Shown: positions 11,344 through 23,022 of the stretch, piece by piece
Position numbering within the stretch: position 1 is the first letter of the stretch
Layout: each line of letters starts with the position of its first letter
From: Centrapalus pauciflorus
Lineage: Eukaryota > Streptophyta > Magnoliopsida > Asterales > Asteraceae
Length of the DNA stretch: 64,000 nt
Direction: 5' to 3'
Assembly (NCBI GenBank): GCA_020465985.1
Contig: JAANYP010001777.1
Span: forward strand, 62,001-126,000
The notes under the pieces: model-generated
The model's database searches: none
Seen by the model: the letters and a program-made list of their open reading frames with translations, nothing else
Told to the model about the DNA's origin: nothing
Translations under genes and position numbers: made by a program

Positions 11344-11695
11344 TATTAGATATTATATTCGATCTTGTGGATCTATTTTGTAATAGTTATTTAGATAATA
11401 TTTAGTCTTGTAATTTATTTCTTAGTTAGTTTATTTTGTATAAAAAGTTCATGGGCCAAAAGTGTCAATTCTTGAAACTTAATTAAAGGAGCCTACAACT
11501 AGGCTCCTAGGGTTTTTCCTTGTACATGGTTGACAATTTATGAAAAGAAAGAATCCTTTGTCCAGCTGCCAATATTATTCTCTCCAAATATTCTCTTTGT
11601 TCTTTAATCATTTCACAATTATTGAGTGCAAATTCTTCTTGTGAGAGTTTATAGAACATTAATGTGCTGATATTATCTGGGAATCAACAACTACA
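11344..11695 (+). repeat. 5' LTR of element C
   Basis: About 352 bp ending AACAACTACA, matching the LTR at 55796-56145. It starts TATTAG rather than TGTTAG, a mutation of the terminal TG. It is duplicated at 12033-12384. Confidence 0.85.
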
Positions 11696-11697
11696 TT

Positions 11698-11709
11698 TGG
11701 TACCAGAGC
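11698..11709 (+). other. Primer-binding site of element C
   Basis: TGGTACCAGAGC lies two bases after the LTR end. It is one mismatch from the plant initiator-Met PBS TGGTATCAGAGC. A second copy from the tandem duplication is at 12387-12398. Confidence 0.8.
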
Positions 11710-12032
11710 ATAAAAGGTGGATTTAAACTGCATCAGAATCGGATTCTGCTGTTCTTCATCATCTTCATCGGGTTTAGTGCAAGGAATAACATAACAATGT
11801 GTGACAACCTTTAAATTCCGAATGTCACTAATTAGCTATTTGATTTAACTTTTATTCAGAATATTAGTGATTTATTTTGTTAAAGTAATAATGAAAATAA
11901 GTTTAAGGTTAAAAGTGTTAATAACTAATAATCAAGTTAAGGGCTCAAAAGGCAATTTAGTCAAATTTGCCAAAACAAAACTGATATATTCAATTTAATT
12001 TAATTTAATCAATCACAAACAAGATATCAAAC

Positions 12033-12384
12033 TATTAGATATTATATTCGATCTTGTGGATCTATTTTGTAATAGTTATTTAGATAATATTTAGTCTTGT
12101 AATTTATTTCTTAGTTAGTTTATTTTGTATAAAAAGTTCATGGGCCAAAAGTGTCAATTCTTGAAACTTAATTAAAGGAGCCTACAACTAGGCTCCTAGG
12201 GTTTTTCCTTGTACATGGTTGACAATTTATGAAAAGAAAGAATCCTTTGTCCAGCTGCCAATATTATTCTCTCCAAATATTCTCTTTGTTCTTTAATCAT
12301 TTCACAATTATTGAGTGCAAATTCTTCTTGTGAGAGTTTATAGAACATTAATGTGCTGATATTATCTGGGAATCAACAACTACA
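12033..12384 (+). repeat. Second copy of the 5' LTR of element C
   Basis: Produced by the 689-bp tandem duplication, not by a separate insertion, because flanking host sequence is duplicated with it. Confidence 0.85.
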
Positions 12385-12458
12385 TTTGGTACCAGAGCAT
12401 AAAAGGTGGATTTAAACTGCATCAGAATCGGATTCTGCTGTTCTTCATCATCTTCATC

Positions 12459-13445
12459 GGGTTTTTCATCCATTTTCACGGTTAGATCTTCATTTTCTCC
12501 AATATTCTGCTGTTTTTGTGTTGTTCTTTTCATATAATCATCATATTATCAATACCTACTGATTTCGAGCTTCTTAGACTCAATCTTAACATCATTATGT
12601 TCATATAATCGGTTGTTTAAAAATCTTGAAAAATATGGGTTTTCTTGCTATTTTGGTTCATTTTTAAAGGTTTTTTTAAGTGTTTTGGTATATTTTAAAG
12701 GCTGAAAGTGTTTAAAATAATTTTCCAATCATTTAGAATCAATTTTAGGCCAAAAATCTGCTTCTGTTAAGTCTGGACTGTTACTGAAAATTTTCATATC
12801 TGCTGTAATTCAGATATGCACTGTAGCATTTCGGACCATAGTTCCGACCATCTAGGACCCCTAATCCGGACCAATTCGGACCATACTTCGGTCCATTTCG
12901 GACCATCTTTAAGTGTATTTCGGACCAAATCTTGCCCACTTCGGACCCACTTCGGTCCCATCCGAAGTTCAGATCAGACAAATTTAGCTCACTTAAATTT
13001 ACTTGTGCTTTAAATTGTAATTCTATTTCGGGCCACCCGAATCCGGACCATCCGTATTCGGTGCTCCCTTCTGAACATTCTTCCCAAGTGTACATCCGAA
13101 CCCCGTACTGTTCATGCGAATCTGGATCACCCGAATTCGGTCCCTGTCCATTGGTCCAACCCGAAGTCAGGTTCCATCCATTTGTCACTGTTCTCCCGAA
13201 TCCGGACCATCTGAATTCGGTTCATTAATCCATTGGTTAGCCTAGAATTGGTCCATCCGAACCAACTGTTCATCCGAACTCGGTTCCTGTCTGAACCCTC
13301 TGATCCATCCGAATTCGTTTACATCCGAAATCAGTAACTTGATTTGAATTAGTACCATCCGGAGTACTATTCATCCGCAGTCCAGTCCGTCCGATTACAG
13401 TTTCCACCTTCAAGATCTTATTCTTCTATATCAACACCTTATATC
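12459..13445 (+). repeat. Leader of element C with TTCGGA motif array
   Basis: Untranslated leader between PBS and gag. From about 12825 to 13400 it contains a dense, irregular array of TTCGGACCAT, CCGAATTCGG and CATCCGAA units. The unit TTCGGACCAT also occurs repeatedly in the Ty3 solo LTR at 18112-20065. ORFs in this stretch are products of the repeat composition. Confidence 0.8.
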
Positions 13446-13475
13446 ATGTCTCATGAAGCTCTTGTCCTCGGATCC
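13446..13475 (+). pseudogene. Element C gag, first 10 codons before the A insertion
   Basis: ATG at 13446 opens MSHEALVLG, matching the start of element A's gag (MSKDALAMG). Element A is inserted after GATCC; the same frame resumes at 52140. This fixes the gag start of C and the orientation of the split. Confidence 0.8.
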
Positions 13476-13770
13476 TGTGAATTACAGTTTCTTATCAATC
13501 AAACAACAATATCAATAATCAAGAACAATAAATGGAATCAAAACTAACCGAACAGATTATATTTCAGATCTGATGATTACAAAAATGATGCAAGAGAATC
13601 TTCGAGTACAGTTGCCCTTTTCAGAAATTAATGCGCACAAATCAGCAACTGTCAGAGATCTATTCTATTTTGAAAGTCAACACTCTATTTATATACATTT
13701 ATGCAACTATTAACTAATTACAAAACAGACCCTATACTTTGTATTCCATCAACAAAAATACATTCCAACA
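13476..13770 (-). repeat. 3' LTR of element A
   Basis: TGTGAATTAC to CATTCCAACA, 295 bp, matching 51841-52134. Flanked outside by TSD GATCC. Confidence 0.92.
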
Positions 13771-13788
13771 ATCTCCCCCTTTGATGGA
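13771..13788 (-). other. Polypurine tract of element A
   Basis: On the minus strand TCCATCAAAGGGGGAGAT abuts the 3' LTR, in the plus-strand primer position. Confidence 0.85.
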
Positions 13789-13801
13789 ATATGCAAAGTC
13801 T

Positions 13802-16800
13802 TCAGGTTGATAAACCAAGCTTCTGTTCAAATCTTCTGATGCTCTTTCGGTCTGAGAGCCTCCATTCAATCTTTGAGATAAACTCTACCATCAGTCTTCT
13901 ATCATTAACAGACAAAGCTCCTCTCTTAGTTTTTCTCTTTCTATCCGAGGCCAGCTTTCCCTTCAAACCATTCAACACCTGTTGTAATGTACCATCTGAA
14001 AACTTGTTTAGTTCAACACTCCTCATGGCTCTTAGCTTCTTGTTTCTGTCTTTGTACATTACTGCAGGATGCTTCACCATGATGACTTGAAATTCTTTCA
14101 ACTCTCCAGCAAATTTGATATCTCTATTTGGAGCTGTGATGTTAATCTTTCTCATCCCTCGTTCAATACCAATATGCAGATCTTGCACAGACATTAATAC
14201 CAGTTTGGTATGCATGAAGTGGAAAATTGTCTTTAATGCAAATCTGCAGTGCTCATTTCTCTTATTTCTACACAACTCATCAAATAAATCTTCAATATCG
14301 ACCAGGTGCATATTAAACATATCTGCTTCAGTGAACGTGTAGATATTTCCATCAGCCCTTGTGATAGTGAATGTAGGATAGAAAATCTGAACAAATCTGT
14401 CTTTTTCAATTTTGACTAGATCAACTATCCTGAACTCACTCTTCACTTTATCAACCACTTGAGTCTTGTTCCTCATAAAACTTGCATAGTTAACAAGATT
14501 TGGCATGTTCGGCTCCAAAACCCTAAACAACTTAAGAAATGAACACGGAGCTTGTTTCTTACAAAAAATTTGTTTCTCCAAAATGTCTTCAAGATATGGC
14601 AGTTTGTTCCTTTTCTTGATGAACTCAGCTGATCGTTTCGCTGACAGCTCAAACTTCTTCACTTTCTTTTTACTTATCTCATCTTTGTTCAACAATGTGA
14701 GCATATCCCTTATTTCTCTTTGTGCTACCTGTTGGGCTTCAAATATGAGTCTGTGTTGCTTTTGCGACTCATCTGCCAGAATATATTCGTTAAAAAATCT
14801 TTCCATAACCTCCACTTCATTCAATTCAACTCTTTCTTGAATAACCACATTCTCTACTGGAAACTCTTCAACTTCCTCTTTTACTTGAATTACAACCTCA
14901 GGCTTTTCAACCGTCGGTGTCGGTATGGACTCTTTTAAAATCTCATGAACTAACTCCTCTTCTTCTTCAATTCTTTCACCCTGAAAGTCAATATCGGTCA
15001 AAGTGATCACATCATCATCCTCAGATAATTCAACATATTCCTCTCTGTCTCTCCTTCTAAACCTTGAATCATTAACATCTGTTCCTTAACCGCTTTATCA
15101 TCATCATCTGAATCATTATATTCCTCAAAGTTGTAGATATCTTACTGAGTGTTCAAAGGAACTGGAACATCTTCATGAAGAATCAATCCCAGCTCACTTT
15201 GTACATCAGCAGGTTCTTTTGAGCTTTCTGCTTCTTTCTCTCTCACCTCTGTCTCTTTTTCAGGATATGTAATCATTAGAAGCCTTGGTGTAGGTTCAAC
15301 AAGCTTTCTCCTCTTCTCCCCCTAATGAGGAGCATCATTGGAGTCTTCATCATGCTCATCATACTTACGTTTAGATGATGAAGCTTGCGCTTTACACGTC
15401 TCCTCGACAGCCGCGACCCTCTCAGAAAGATTACACAGAGCAGTAATCACCGTACTTTCCGAACTTATCATCCTTTCTCTCATTTCATCAAATTGTTCAA
15501 AAATGAAATCCTTCAGCTCTTCACTCAAATCATCGATTGCTTGATTTAAATCAGATTGTTTGACCGATTCTTCAGCCATTGACTTTCCCTTCAAAAATTT
15601 ATGAATGTTCGACATCTGTGCCATCACTTCAGATAACTGAGCAGAGACATGATTGTTCACTCCTGCAATAGCTGCATTTAAGGCTTGGTTTAAAGATGAT
15701 TCTGTCACAAACGGGGAAAGATTCACCACTGGGTCACTTAGACTTCCATTTGTCACAACAGTCGAACTTGTGAAAAGAACTTCTGTGTGGCCAGTACTCA
15801 GAGTTGGCATTGTTGTCGCTCTAATTGGACTTCCACCCTCTTCAAGCAACGGAGCAACAAAAGCTTCCGAAGCTAAGATGTTCTGGTGGGAACACTAAGT
15901 TCAACCGCACTTACTTCAACAGATGAAGTCAACTCAAGTGTCCTAATCTGTATAGGTTCTAGACACTGTGCTTAAATGAAAGTTGTACACTCGGGCAGTT
16001 GTGTACTTGTTTCAATATCCATCAAGTCCAAATGACTTTCGGATAGAATTTGTGGTTCATCCCGGTGCTCAAATGAAACAGTCTCCTGTTGAGAGGAGAC
16101 TGAGTGGATGGTTGGGTGTGCACTTGTCAGTGGGATACTAACCTCTTCAATGTTAACTCCCATAGGGGAGCTAACAGCAGATGTGGGTAAATCCCGGCTT
16201 TCTAGGTTAAGTGCATCCCTCACACTCTCCTGAGCAATATTAACTATATCCATCAAAGCAACCCCTCCCTCATTATGATCATCACCATCATCACGATCAT
16301 CATCATCATCATTTCCTTCCTCTTCTCCTTCTTGTATATTTGACAATGTACGCTAAGAATCCGAACTCCCAGCTTCTTCCTCACCACCCCTCACTACTAC
16401 TGCTCCCTCACTCTCCTGTAGGCTTCCCTGAACTTCAGCCCCTTGCTGAAGTTCCTCTCTTCCTATCACTCCTTGGGTAAGAGACCCCGGTTCTTGGGTC
16501 TCTATTGGAGCATGATCTATCCTATACATCTTCACATTCTCACTTTCTGGATCTGCATACTTCAACAAAGATTCAGGAATCGGCATGATATTTGCATTAG
16601 GAGAATCCGGCACCTCATGTAAACTCATTATCACATAGTCTGGGCATCAGTTAGATTTAGATCTTTTTGGTATATTCTCATTTGCCCTTAGGATCCCTCG
16701 GATAAGAATCTGAATAAACCTCTGAAGTGGAACAAACTTCCTTGATCTGTCCGTTGTCTTCGCAAGTACGATCTCTTTGAGGTCTTCCCAGATGCATTGA

Positions 16801-17495
16801 GCATAGTCATAATGCTTATTGAAAGCAATACCATGGAAGATCCATAGACAGTGAATGTTGCACCTGTCTATTCCTGTATGCTTAGACATCATGCATCTAT
16901 TTATGATCCCAAATAACATGTACCATTCTCCATTTAAGCCATTTCGATGAAACTTGGAGCTTTTAGGAAGTGGCTTTGAGTAACCCAAGCATATTAAGTC
17001 ATGAACTAGCTCCTCATCAGAAACAAAGTCTTCAAAATCAGCTAACTCAGGAAAGTTAACTGTATCTATCCTTCTTGGGAGTTACAAGTTGTGGTGAAGT
17101 TTGGCTAGAGTAATTTTGGATTTGTATTGATCAATGGTAACTTTGAAATGGTGGTTACCATCAGCAGGAACAAATTTGACTGTATGCCAAAATTGTTGAA
17201 GGTAGACTTAGGGGATAGAGGGTTTGTATTGAAGAAGATATCCCAAAGGATGGCCTTTGAGAATATCTACTATGATAGGGTGACTAACTTTTATGACTTT
17301 TGTATCCAAACGATGGTTATTGTCTTTGAAAGGCAGGCAATGTTTGGGTTTAACAAGTTGGTTTTCAGGTATGATGGTTGAAGTTGAAGGTCTTGCAACT
17401 GAGGTTGATCTGACGGGTGTAGATACTAGTGTATGGTTAGAGGATGAATGAGAATCGGATGAATTAGAATTCTGGGAATGATTTGGAGATGCCAT
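13802..17495 (-). pseudogene. ORF3 of element A, broken by stops and frameshifts
   Basis: A large third ORF between pol and the 3' LTR. A likely start is ATG at 17495 (MASPNHSQNS). The first pieces (17495-17208, 16988-16647, 16634-16353, 16346-15972) share one frame separated by stops; two frameshifts then lead to 15849-15322 and 15010-13802. The N-terminal domain (16988-16690) has the motif HYDYAQCIWEDLKEIV, then RKFVPLQRFIQILIRG, nearly paralleled in C (HYDYDAFLFEELRRVN, RKYIPLQRFLQLIIQ). The middle is acidic and low-complexity. The C-terminal domain has FYPTFTITRADGNIYTFTE, QDLHIGIE and FSDGTL, again paralleled in C. The family is known from plant Sirevirus-type elements, with function unproven. 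No signal peptide or membrane segment is evident. Confidence 0.75.
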
Positions 17496-17759
17496 TTGAA
17501 ACCTGTACACAAATAAGAATCATGTTAGACAATGCAGGTAAACAAATGAAATCATTCAAAGTAGAAAAATATAACATTTTGTCAGAAATTATAAAAATTT
17601 GTGATTTTCTGTTTAAGGCATCGGGATTCCAGACAATAATAAATATTATTGACAGGATTCCAGAGTCAATCGTTCAGAGACCAATGTTAGAAAAACACAA
17701 ATTTATAACAATTTCTTGAAAAAATGTCACATTTTTCTTAAAACATTAAAAAACTGACA

Positions 17760-18106
17760 CTTAGTAACAAATTTCATAGAAACTCGAATGAAACTTCATC
17801 CATCTCGAATGACTCTAGATAAATCTCGGATGATACATGAAACAACTCGAATGACTCTTGAACCAACTCAACTTAGTATATTCATCAACTCGAATGAATT
17901 ATAGTCTTTCTCGAATAAAACTTGATTGTTCCCGAATAAGACTTGAATAAACTCGAATTACATATGGATTAAACCCGAATAGAACATGAAGGTTCTCGAT
18001 TAAGTCTTGAAGTTTCTCGAATGATCAATTAGTCCAACTCGAATGAAGTATACTAAGACTCGAATGAAATAAGTGTTACTCTCGAATGAAAATGAGAGTA
18101 TATCGA
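17760..18106 (-). repeat. TCGAAT motif array upstream of ORF3 (part 1)
   Basis: About 16 units of CTCGAATGA or CTCGAATAA type (as read on the + strand) at irregular spacing of about 20 bp. It lies just upstream of ORF3 in element A's sense. The same motif on the same strand fills A's 5' leader at 50825-51420. The Ty3 solo LTR splits this array from part 2 at 20071-20330. Confidence 0.85.
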
Positions 18107-18111
18107 CCAAC

Positions 18112-20065
18112 TGTAACATCCCAATTTTCAATTATATGTAATTTACAATTTAAAGACTTAAATTGTTGTACTTTTGGATGATTATTATAATTTAAGCAAA
18201 TCTTGATCATATTATTAGTTAAGTAAGAAAATACAAAGTGAGGGGTATATTGTGCAAATGAGTGAAAGTGACAAATAAAAAGGGAGTTAAAGCTCATAAT
18301 TTCCAATCTCACTCTCTCTCTCTACTCTCACGATTCTCTCTCTTTTCTCTCTCTAAAAGAAACCGTGGGTTTCTTCTTCAATTGGAAATCAAAAGCATTG
18401 AAGATCATTAAATTGGAGGCTAAGAAGTTGGATTCAAGTGGCATTTAGGGAACTATAGCAACTACAAGAATCAAATTAAGGTAAACATCATTCAATAATT
18501 CGGATTTTTGATATTTTGGTTCGGTTTTTATGAAAACCGAATTCTAAGATTAGTGATGCAAATGTTTATGCATGTTGTATATTATGATGGATTAGTTTAA
18601 ATCGAGCATGTATGTTGTTGTATACAAAAATTCAGAATCAGATTTGAAGTCTAAGTATGATTTTGGAATTAAGTGTGTGTTTTAGTGTGTGTGTTCTTCG
18701 AGACTCATAAGAAAAATGGACATAAATGGGTTATTTTGGTACAATATGACATGTTATAAGTTGTTATAGTGTATATAAGTTCACATTTGCAATATTAGAC
18801 TCAGAAACATGCAAAAATGACCCAAACATAAAATCTGGAAAATCTGGAAAAATATGCTAAGTATGAATTCGGATGATGAGCCATTCGAATTCGGATCATC
18901 ACCCTAGTTCGGACTCAACCTCAATTCGGACACCGTCCCAATTCGGATCGATAGTGATTTCGGACCATAGCATATTTCGGATCCCATACCCATTTCGGAC
19001 CTAGTCAATTTCGGATCAAGACCAAATCCGGATCACCCATTTCGGATCCACCAAATTCGGACCAGAGACCCCAAATTCGGACCATCTATAATTCGGACCA
19101 TCCGAATTCGGATGTGGTCCGAATTCAGACCCAATTACACTTAATTTTCAGATTACAATTTTTAAGCAATTACTGACACAAATTCACTATTACACTTACA
19201 TTACAGATCATTGTGGTGTTATCAAAACACACATTGATTCAGGATCAAGTCACACTATACCAATCACTGTGAGTTGCAGATTATCATTCGAACATTTATT
19301 GTTTTTACATTCATGTTTATACATTCAATGGCATGTTCACATTGTTCATATACTTCATTTGGCACTCATGAAATGATTTGTTGTTATGATGCACACTCGT
19401 ACTTGACATGTAACACACATGTAGCTTGCGTTCATTTGAAAGTGCATCTATTTACATCATGCTTGCACTGCATGATCATTACTTCATAATCTGATGCGAC
19501 CTGGACTGGGGCTGACAGCAGGCCACTGTCGGGGACTGATCATCCCACTCGTATCCCATCAGGTTCGGCACATCCCCGATCAGCATATTGAACTGCCAAC
19601 CCATGCTTGCACTGCATGGTTTTCACATACACTGAGGCTTACACTGCCTGTACACTCATACATGGGGCTTACACTGCCCATGGTTAAGCATTGCTTGTAA
19701 AGAAATATTTGTTGTTTGCATAATCTGTTATCTCACTAAGCATTTAGCTTACTGTTGACTCACATTGTTTACAGGCAAAGGCAAGAGTGTAGCGGGACCT
19801 TCATCTTAAGCATATCACTTCAATATCCGGGAGACTTTAGAAGCTATTGGTACTTGAATAGCTTTGGGCTGGGATTTACTACTTTTAAACAATTATGTTG
19901 ATGTAATAGTTAGACTTAATCACTGTAGACATGTACTTTCATTGCTTTAGTGTGGATTTGCTAATTCTACTTTTAAGTATTCAATTTCAATTATCGTATT
20001 ACTCATTGGGTTGTTAGTCGATCCTGGAGATTACAATTATATCATTAATTCAAGAGGGCGTCACA
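18112..20065 (+). repeat. Ty3-type solo LTR inserted in element A
   Basis: TGTAACATCC to GGGCGTCACA, 1954 bp, flanked by perfect TSD CCAAC (18107-18111 and 20066-20070) with no internal region. This indicates LTR-LTR recombination. It carries a TTCGGA array at 18865-19135. It also has an intron-like stretch from GTAAAC (18481) to TTTACAG (19774) followed by GCAAAGGCAAG, closely paralleling the Tekay LTR layout. Confidence 0.9.
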
Positions 20066-20070
20066 CCAAC

Positions 20071-20330
20071 TCTATTATGTCTAACACACAACTCGTATGA
20101 AGAAGGAACTTCCTCGATAACAACATTAAACCAACTCGAATGAAACATAAGTGTTCTCGGACTATGTATCAATCGAGACTTAAGTTCTGAAATATTCTAA
20201 GTCCAACAAACTAGTCAACTCGAATGACACACAGACTTTCTCGATTAGCATTTTACTCAACTCGAACAACACTAAGTATTTTCTCGAATGTACCTTTGAT
20301 CGAGAAAATGTTCTTGAAATTATTTTTCAA
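20071..20330 (-). repeat. TCGAAT motif array upstream of ORF3 (part 2)
   Basis: About nine further CTCGAATGA, CTCGATTAG or CTCGAACAA units continue the array interrupted by the solo LTR. 20331-20633 is A spacer with no other recognisable content. Confidence 0.8.
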
Positions 20331-20638
20331 GTATACTCACAGTGATTTTCCAAAAACTGATTCCAGGAACCTTTCATTAATTAAAAACTTGTGTCCCTCT
20401 CGAAAATCAATTTTAAACAATTTTGTTTTACTGAACTTTGATTAAAAACAACATTTAAGCTGTTAAAAATTCAAATTTCAGTAAAATGAAGAACCCGTAA
20501 CTTTTGAAACTAAAATCCAAAATTCTGTTTGTGTGGTTGGATTTGAACCATGAAATTAGAGATTCATGTTCATATTCATATATCAAAACATACCACACAG
20601 TTAATTTCATTTTTATGAACAATCAATATGAATCCCCA

Positions 20639-22826
20639 TGTAACAACCTAATTTTGATCTAGTCATAATTCAGTAAAATATTGACCCGATAATGTAATAA
20701 GGTTGAATTATTTGAATTATAATTTAATTAATAATGAAATATTAATTAAATTATATAAATATTTAATTTATGAATTAATTAATTATTAAAGAAAACTAAA
20801 TAAAAAGAGATATAATATACAAAAATGAAAGTGAGTTAGCTAGCAAACATAACTAGACGACGTATATAAACGAGAATCAAGCTCAAAAGATCAGATTCGA
20901 CTCTCTCTCTCTAACTCTCTCTCTCTAAACTCTCTCTCTAGTTTCTCTCTCTAACTTCTCTCTAGAAATTCTCCTAAACCGACCGTCCGATCATCGAGAT
21001 AAATATACCGTTAGGAAGATCTCGGCGAATACTACATGGATATATCAAATTCTGCTTGAATTCAGACGAATTGAGGTAAGTTTATGTATATTTTCCGTTT
21101 TATATATATAGGATATTCTCGAATCTATTGAGTTTTATGAAATTTAAAGCCTTTTTATCAGATTTAACTAGAATAAGTGTAAGATAATCGAACATAGGCT
21201 TAATATTGATTATATATGTGATTTATGCCTTAGAAATCCAAGTTTTAGAGTTGTAAATATGATCAGATTCGAGAGCATTATGATCAGATTCGAAAATACA
21301 TAAAGAACAAACTCGAGATATATATGATCAGATTCGAATTGCATAGATTCGAGTCTATGAGTTCGAATCTATTCTTTTCCCCTAGACTCGAGAGTGACTT
21401 CGATTCTATATGTATATTTCGATTCTATGCATAGTTCGAACCTAATCTCCATGTATGTGTATGTCTCGAATCTAACCATTAGATTCGAAGGGTTCCATTT
21501 CGAATCTGATCCATGTTCTTCGAATCTAGCTAGTTAAACTCGAAGTATGTATGTGTTTCGAATCTAATCTTTAGATTCGAATGAATATTTCGAATCTGAT
21601 GCCTTTAAATTCAAAATCTGATTTTTTGTTCCAAGCCTAAGATGATATATGAACTAACAAATTATCAGAATCAGATAAAATGAAGAATTTAAGACCAAAA
21701 GATGATGACATTAATAAAGATGATGAAAATGACAAAGATATTATCATGCATGATTTTGAACAGGTTCAGTATATATTCTGAACAAAGACTTAAAGATTTA
21801 AAGACCTGATTGACAGAGAACAGATTGATAAAATCCTGAGAAAACTCAGGTGGCAGATTCATATATCTGTTTGACCAAGACCCAACACTGTGAGTTATAG
21901 ATATTCGAATTGAACATGCAAAGATCCGTTTGAGATATATTGATGCTGTACATTATTTGACATTCATTTATCAGCTGGAATGAGACCTGTGCACACCATG
22001 GATGGGTGTTGCCCAGTGAATCATGATAGCTATTTGCTCATCATTTCATATTGCATTTATTAGCGTTTCAGACTTTGCTTTATGATTCGTTGCTATCATG
22101 ACATCTAAGACTTATGCTTACTACATTGATCAGATTTGATAAGATTTATTCAGCTTGACTAGCCCTTATGGTCTATTGTTCTAGACCCGGCTATTCCACC
22201 AGTTCTCACGAACTTGGTAATGACCTCTGATGTTCGGCCATGTTGACCTACTGGTAGCTAGCCCAGTATGTGGCTGATCCCCACGATATAAGCGTGAGTG
22301 TGGTTTGAACATCATCCGATCTAGATACTATATCTCAATCATGATGACGGCTGTAGCGGCAGCCAAGACTTATCACGCTTAGATTTATAACTCCGCTTGA
22401 CACGCATGTTAATATTGAAAATCTATAAACTCACTAAGCTTTGCTTACAGATGTTGCTTTATAATTTTACAGGAAAAAGCAAAGGAAAGTCACCTGCCGG
22501 ACCTAGTTCTTAGGTCTTACACGATCAAGACAGAAGTATCATAGACCTCTACTCAACGATCTCATTTTGGTACTAATTGGATGATGATATTGTGGTGATC
22601 TGGGTAGATTTATTTTGGTAATATGATGACATGAATTAGATTAGACTTGTGCCCTCTATAAGTATAATTTAAAATTTGTAATCTGTATTAAACTTAAACC
22701 CTAATAATTTGTACTGTAATTTAATTTTCCGTATTATAATTACTCTATCTTAGTTTGATTGATATCGTATTGCATGATGTGGGACCTAGACTGGTGAGAA
22801 CTGCTCCGTAAGGGGTGGTCTTCACA
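20639..22826 (+). repeat. 5' LTR of the Tekay-like element
   Basis: TGTAACAACC to GTCTTCACA. CT-rich tracts at 20900-20960 may mark the promoter or start region. A GATTCGAATCT array lies at 21255-21620. An intron-like stretch runs from GAG|GTAAGT (21076) to TTTTACAG (22472), followed by GAAAAAGCAAAGG, a block also present after the acceptor-like site of the solo LTR at 18112. Confidence 0.92.
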
Positions 22827-22829
22827 GGA

Positions 22830-22841
22830 TGGTATCAGAGC
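22830..22841 (+). other. Primer-binding site of the Tekay-like element
   Basis: TGGTATCAGAGC, three bases after the LTR, complementary to the 3' end of initiator-Met tRNA. Confidence 0.92.
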
Positions 22842-23022
22842 ACTAGTTTGAGCGAATCAAGTATTACGTAAGTATACTTGATCTCAAACTGAAGCAATAC
22901 ATGTGTATCAATCATTTAGGTGGATTGAACTGAGATAGGATGTACAGACTGTTAGGATGGGAAAAGGGTACATAGATCTAAGTCTATAAACTGATAGTAA
23001 TTGATTTTAATTTTCAGCTAAG

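Larger units (their letters stand above)
11081..12458 (+). repeat. 689-bp tandem duplication (two copies, apparently identical)
   Basis: Copies are 11081-11769 and 11770-12458, and both begin GGGTTTAGTGCAAGG. Each holds the same composite: old Ty3 LTR start, TSD AAAAC, left part of solo LTR D, the 5' LTR of element C, its PBS and the start of its leader. I saw no mismatch while reading. The duplication therefore postdates C, whose two LTRs differ at many positions. Confidence 0.95.

Noticed and set aside
22830..22841. tRNA gene fragments suggested by TGGTATCAGAGC
   Set aside because: These are primer-binding sites adjacent to LTRs, complementary to the initiator-Met tRNA 3' end, without tRNA structure.
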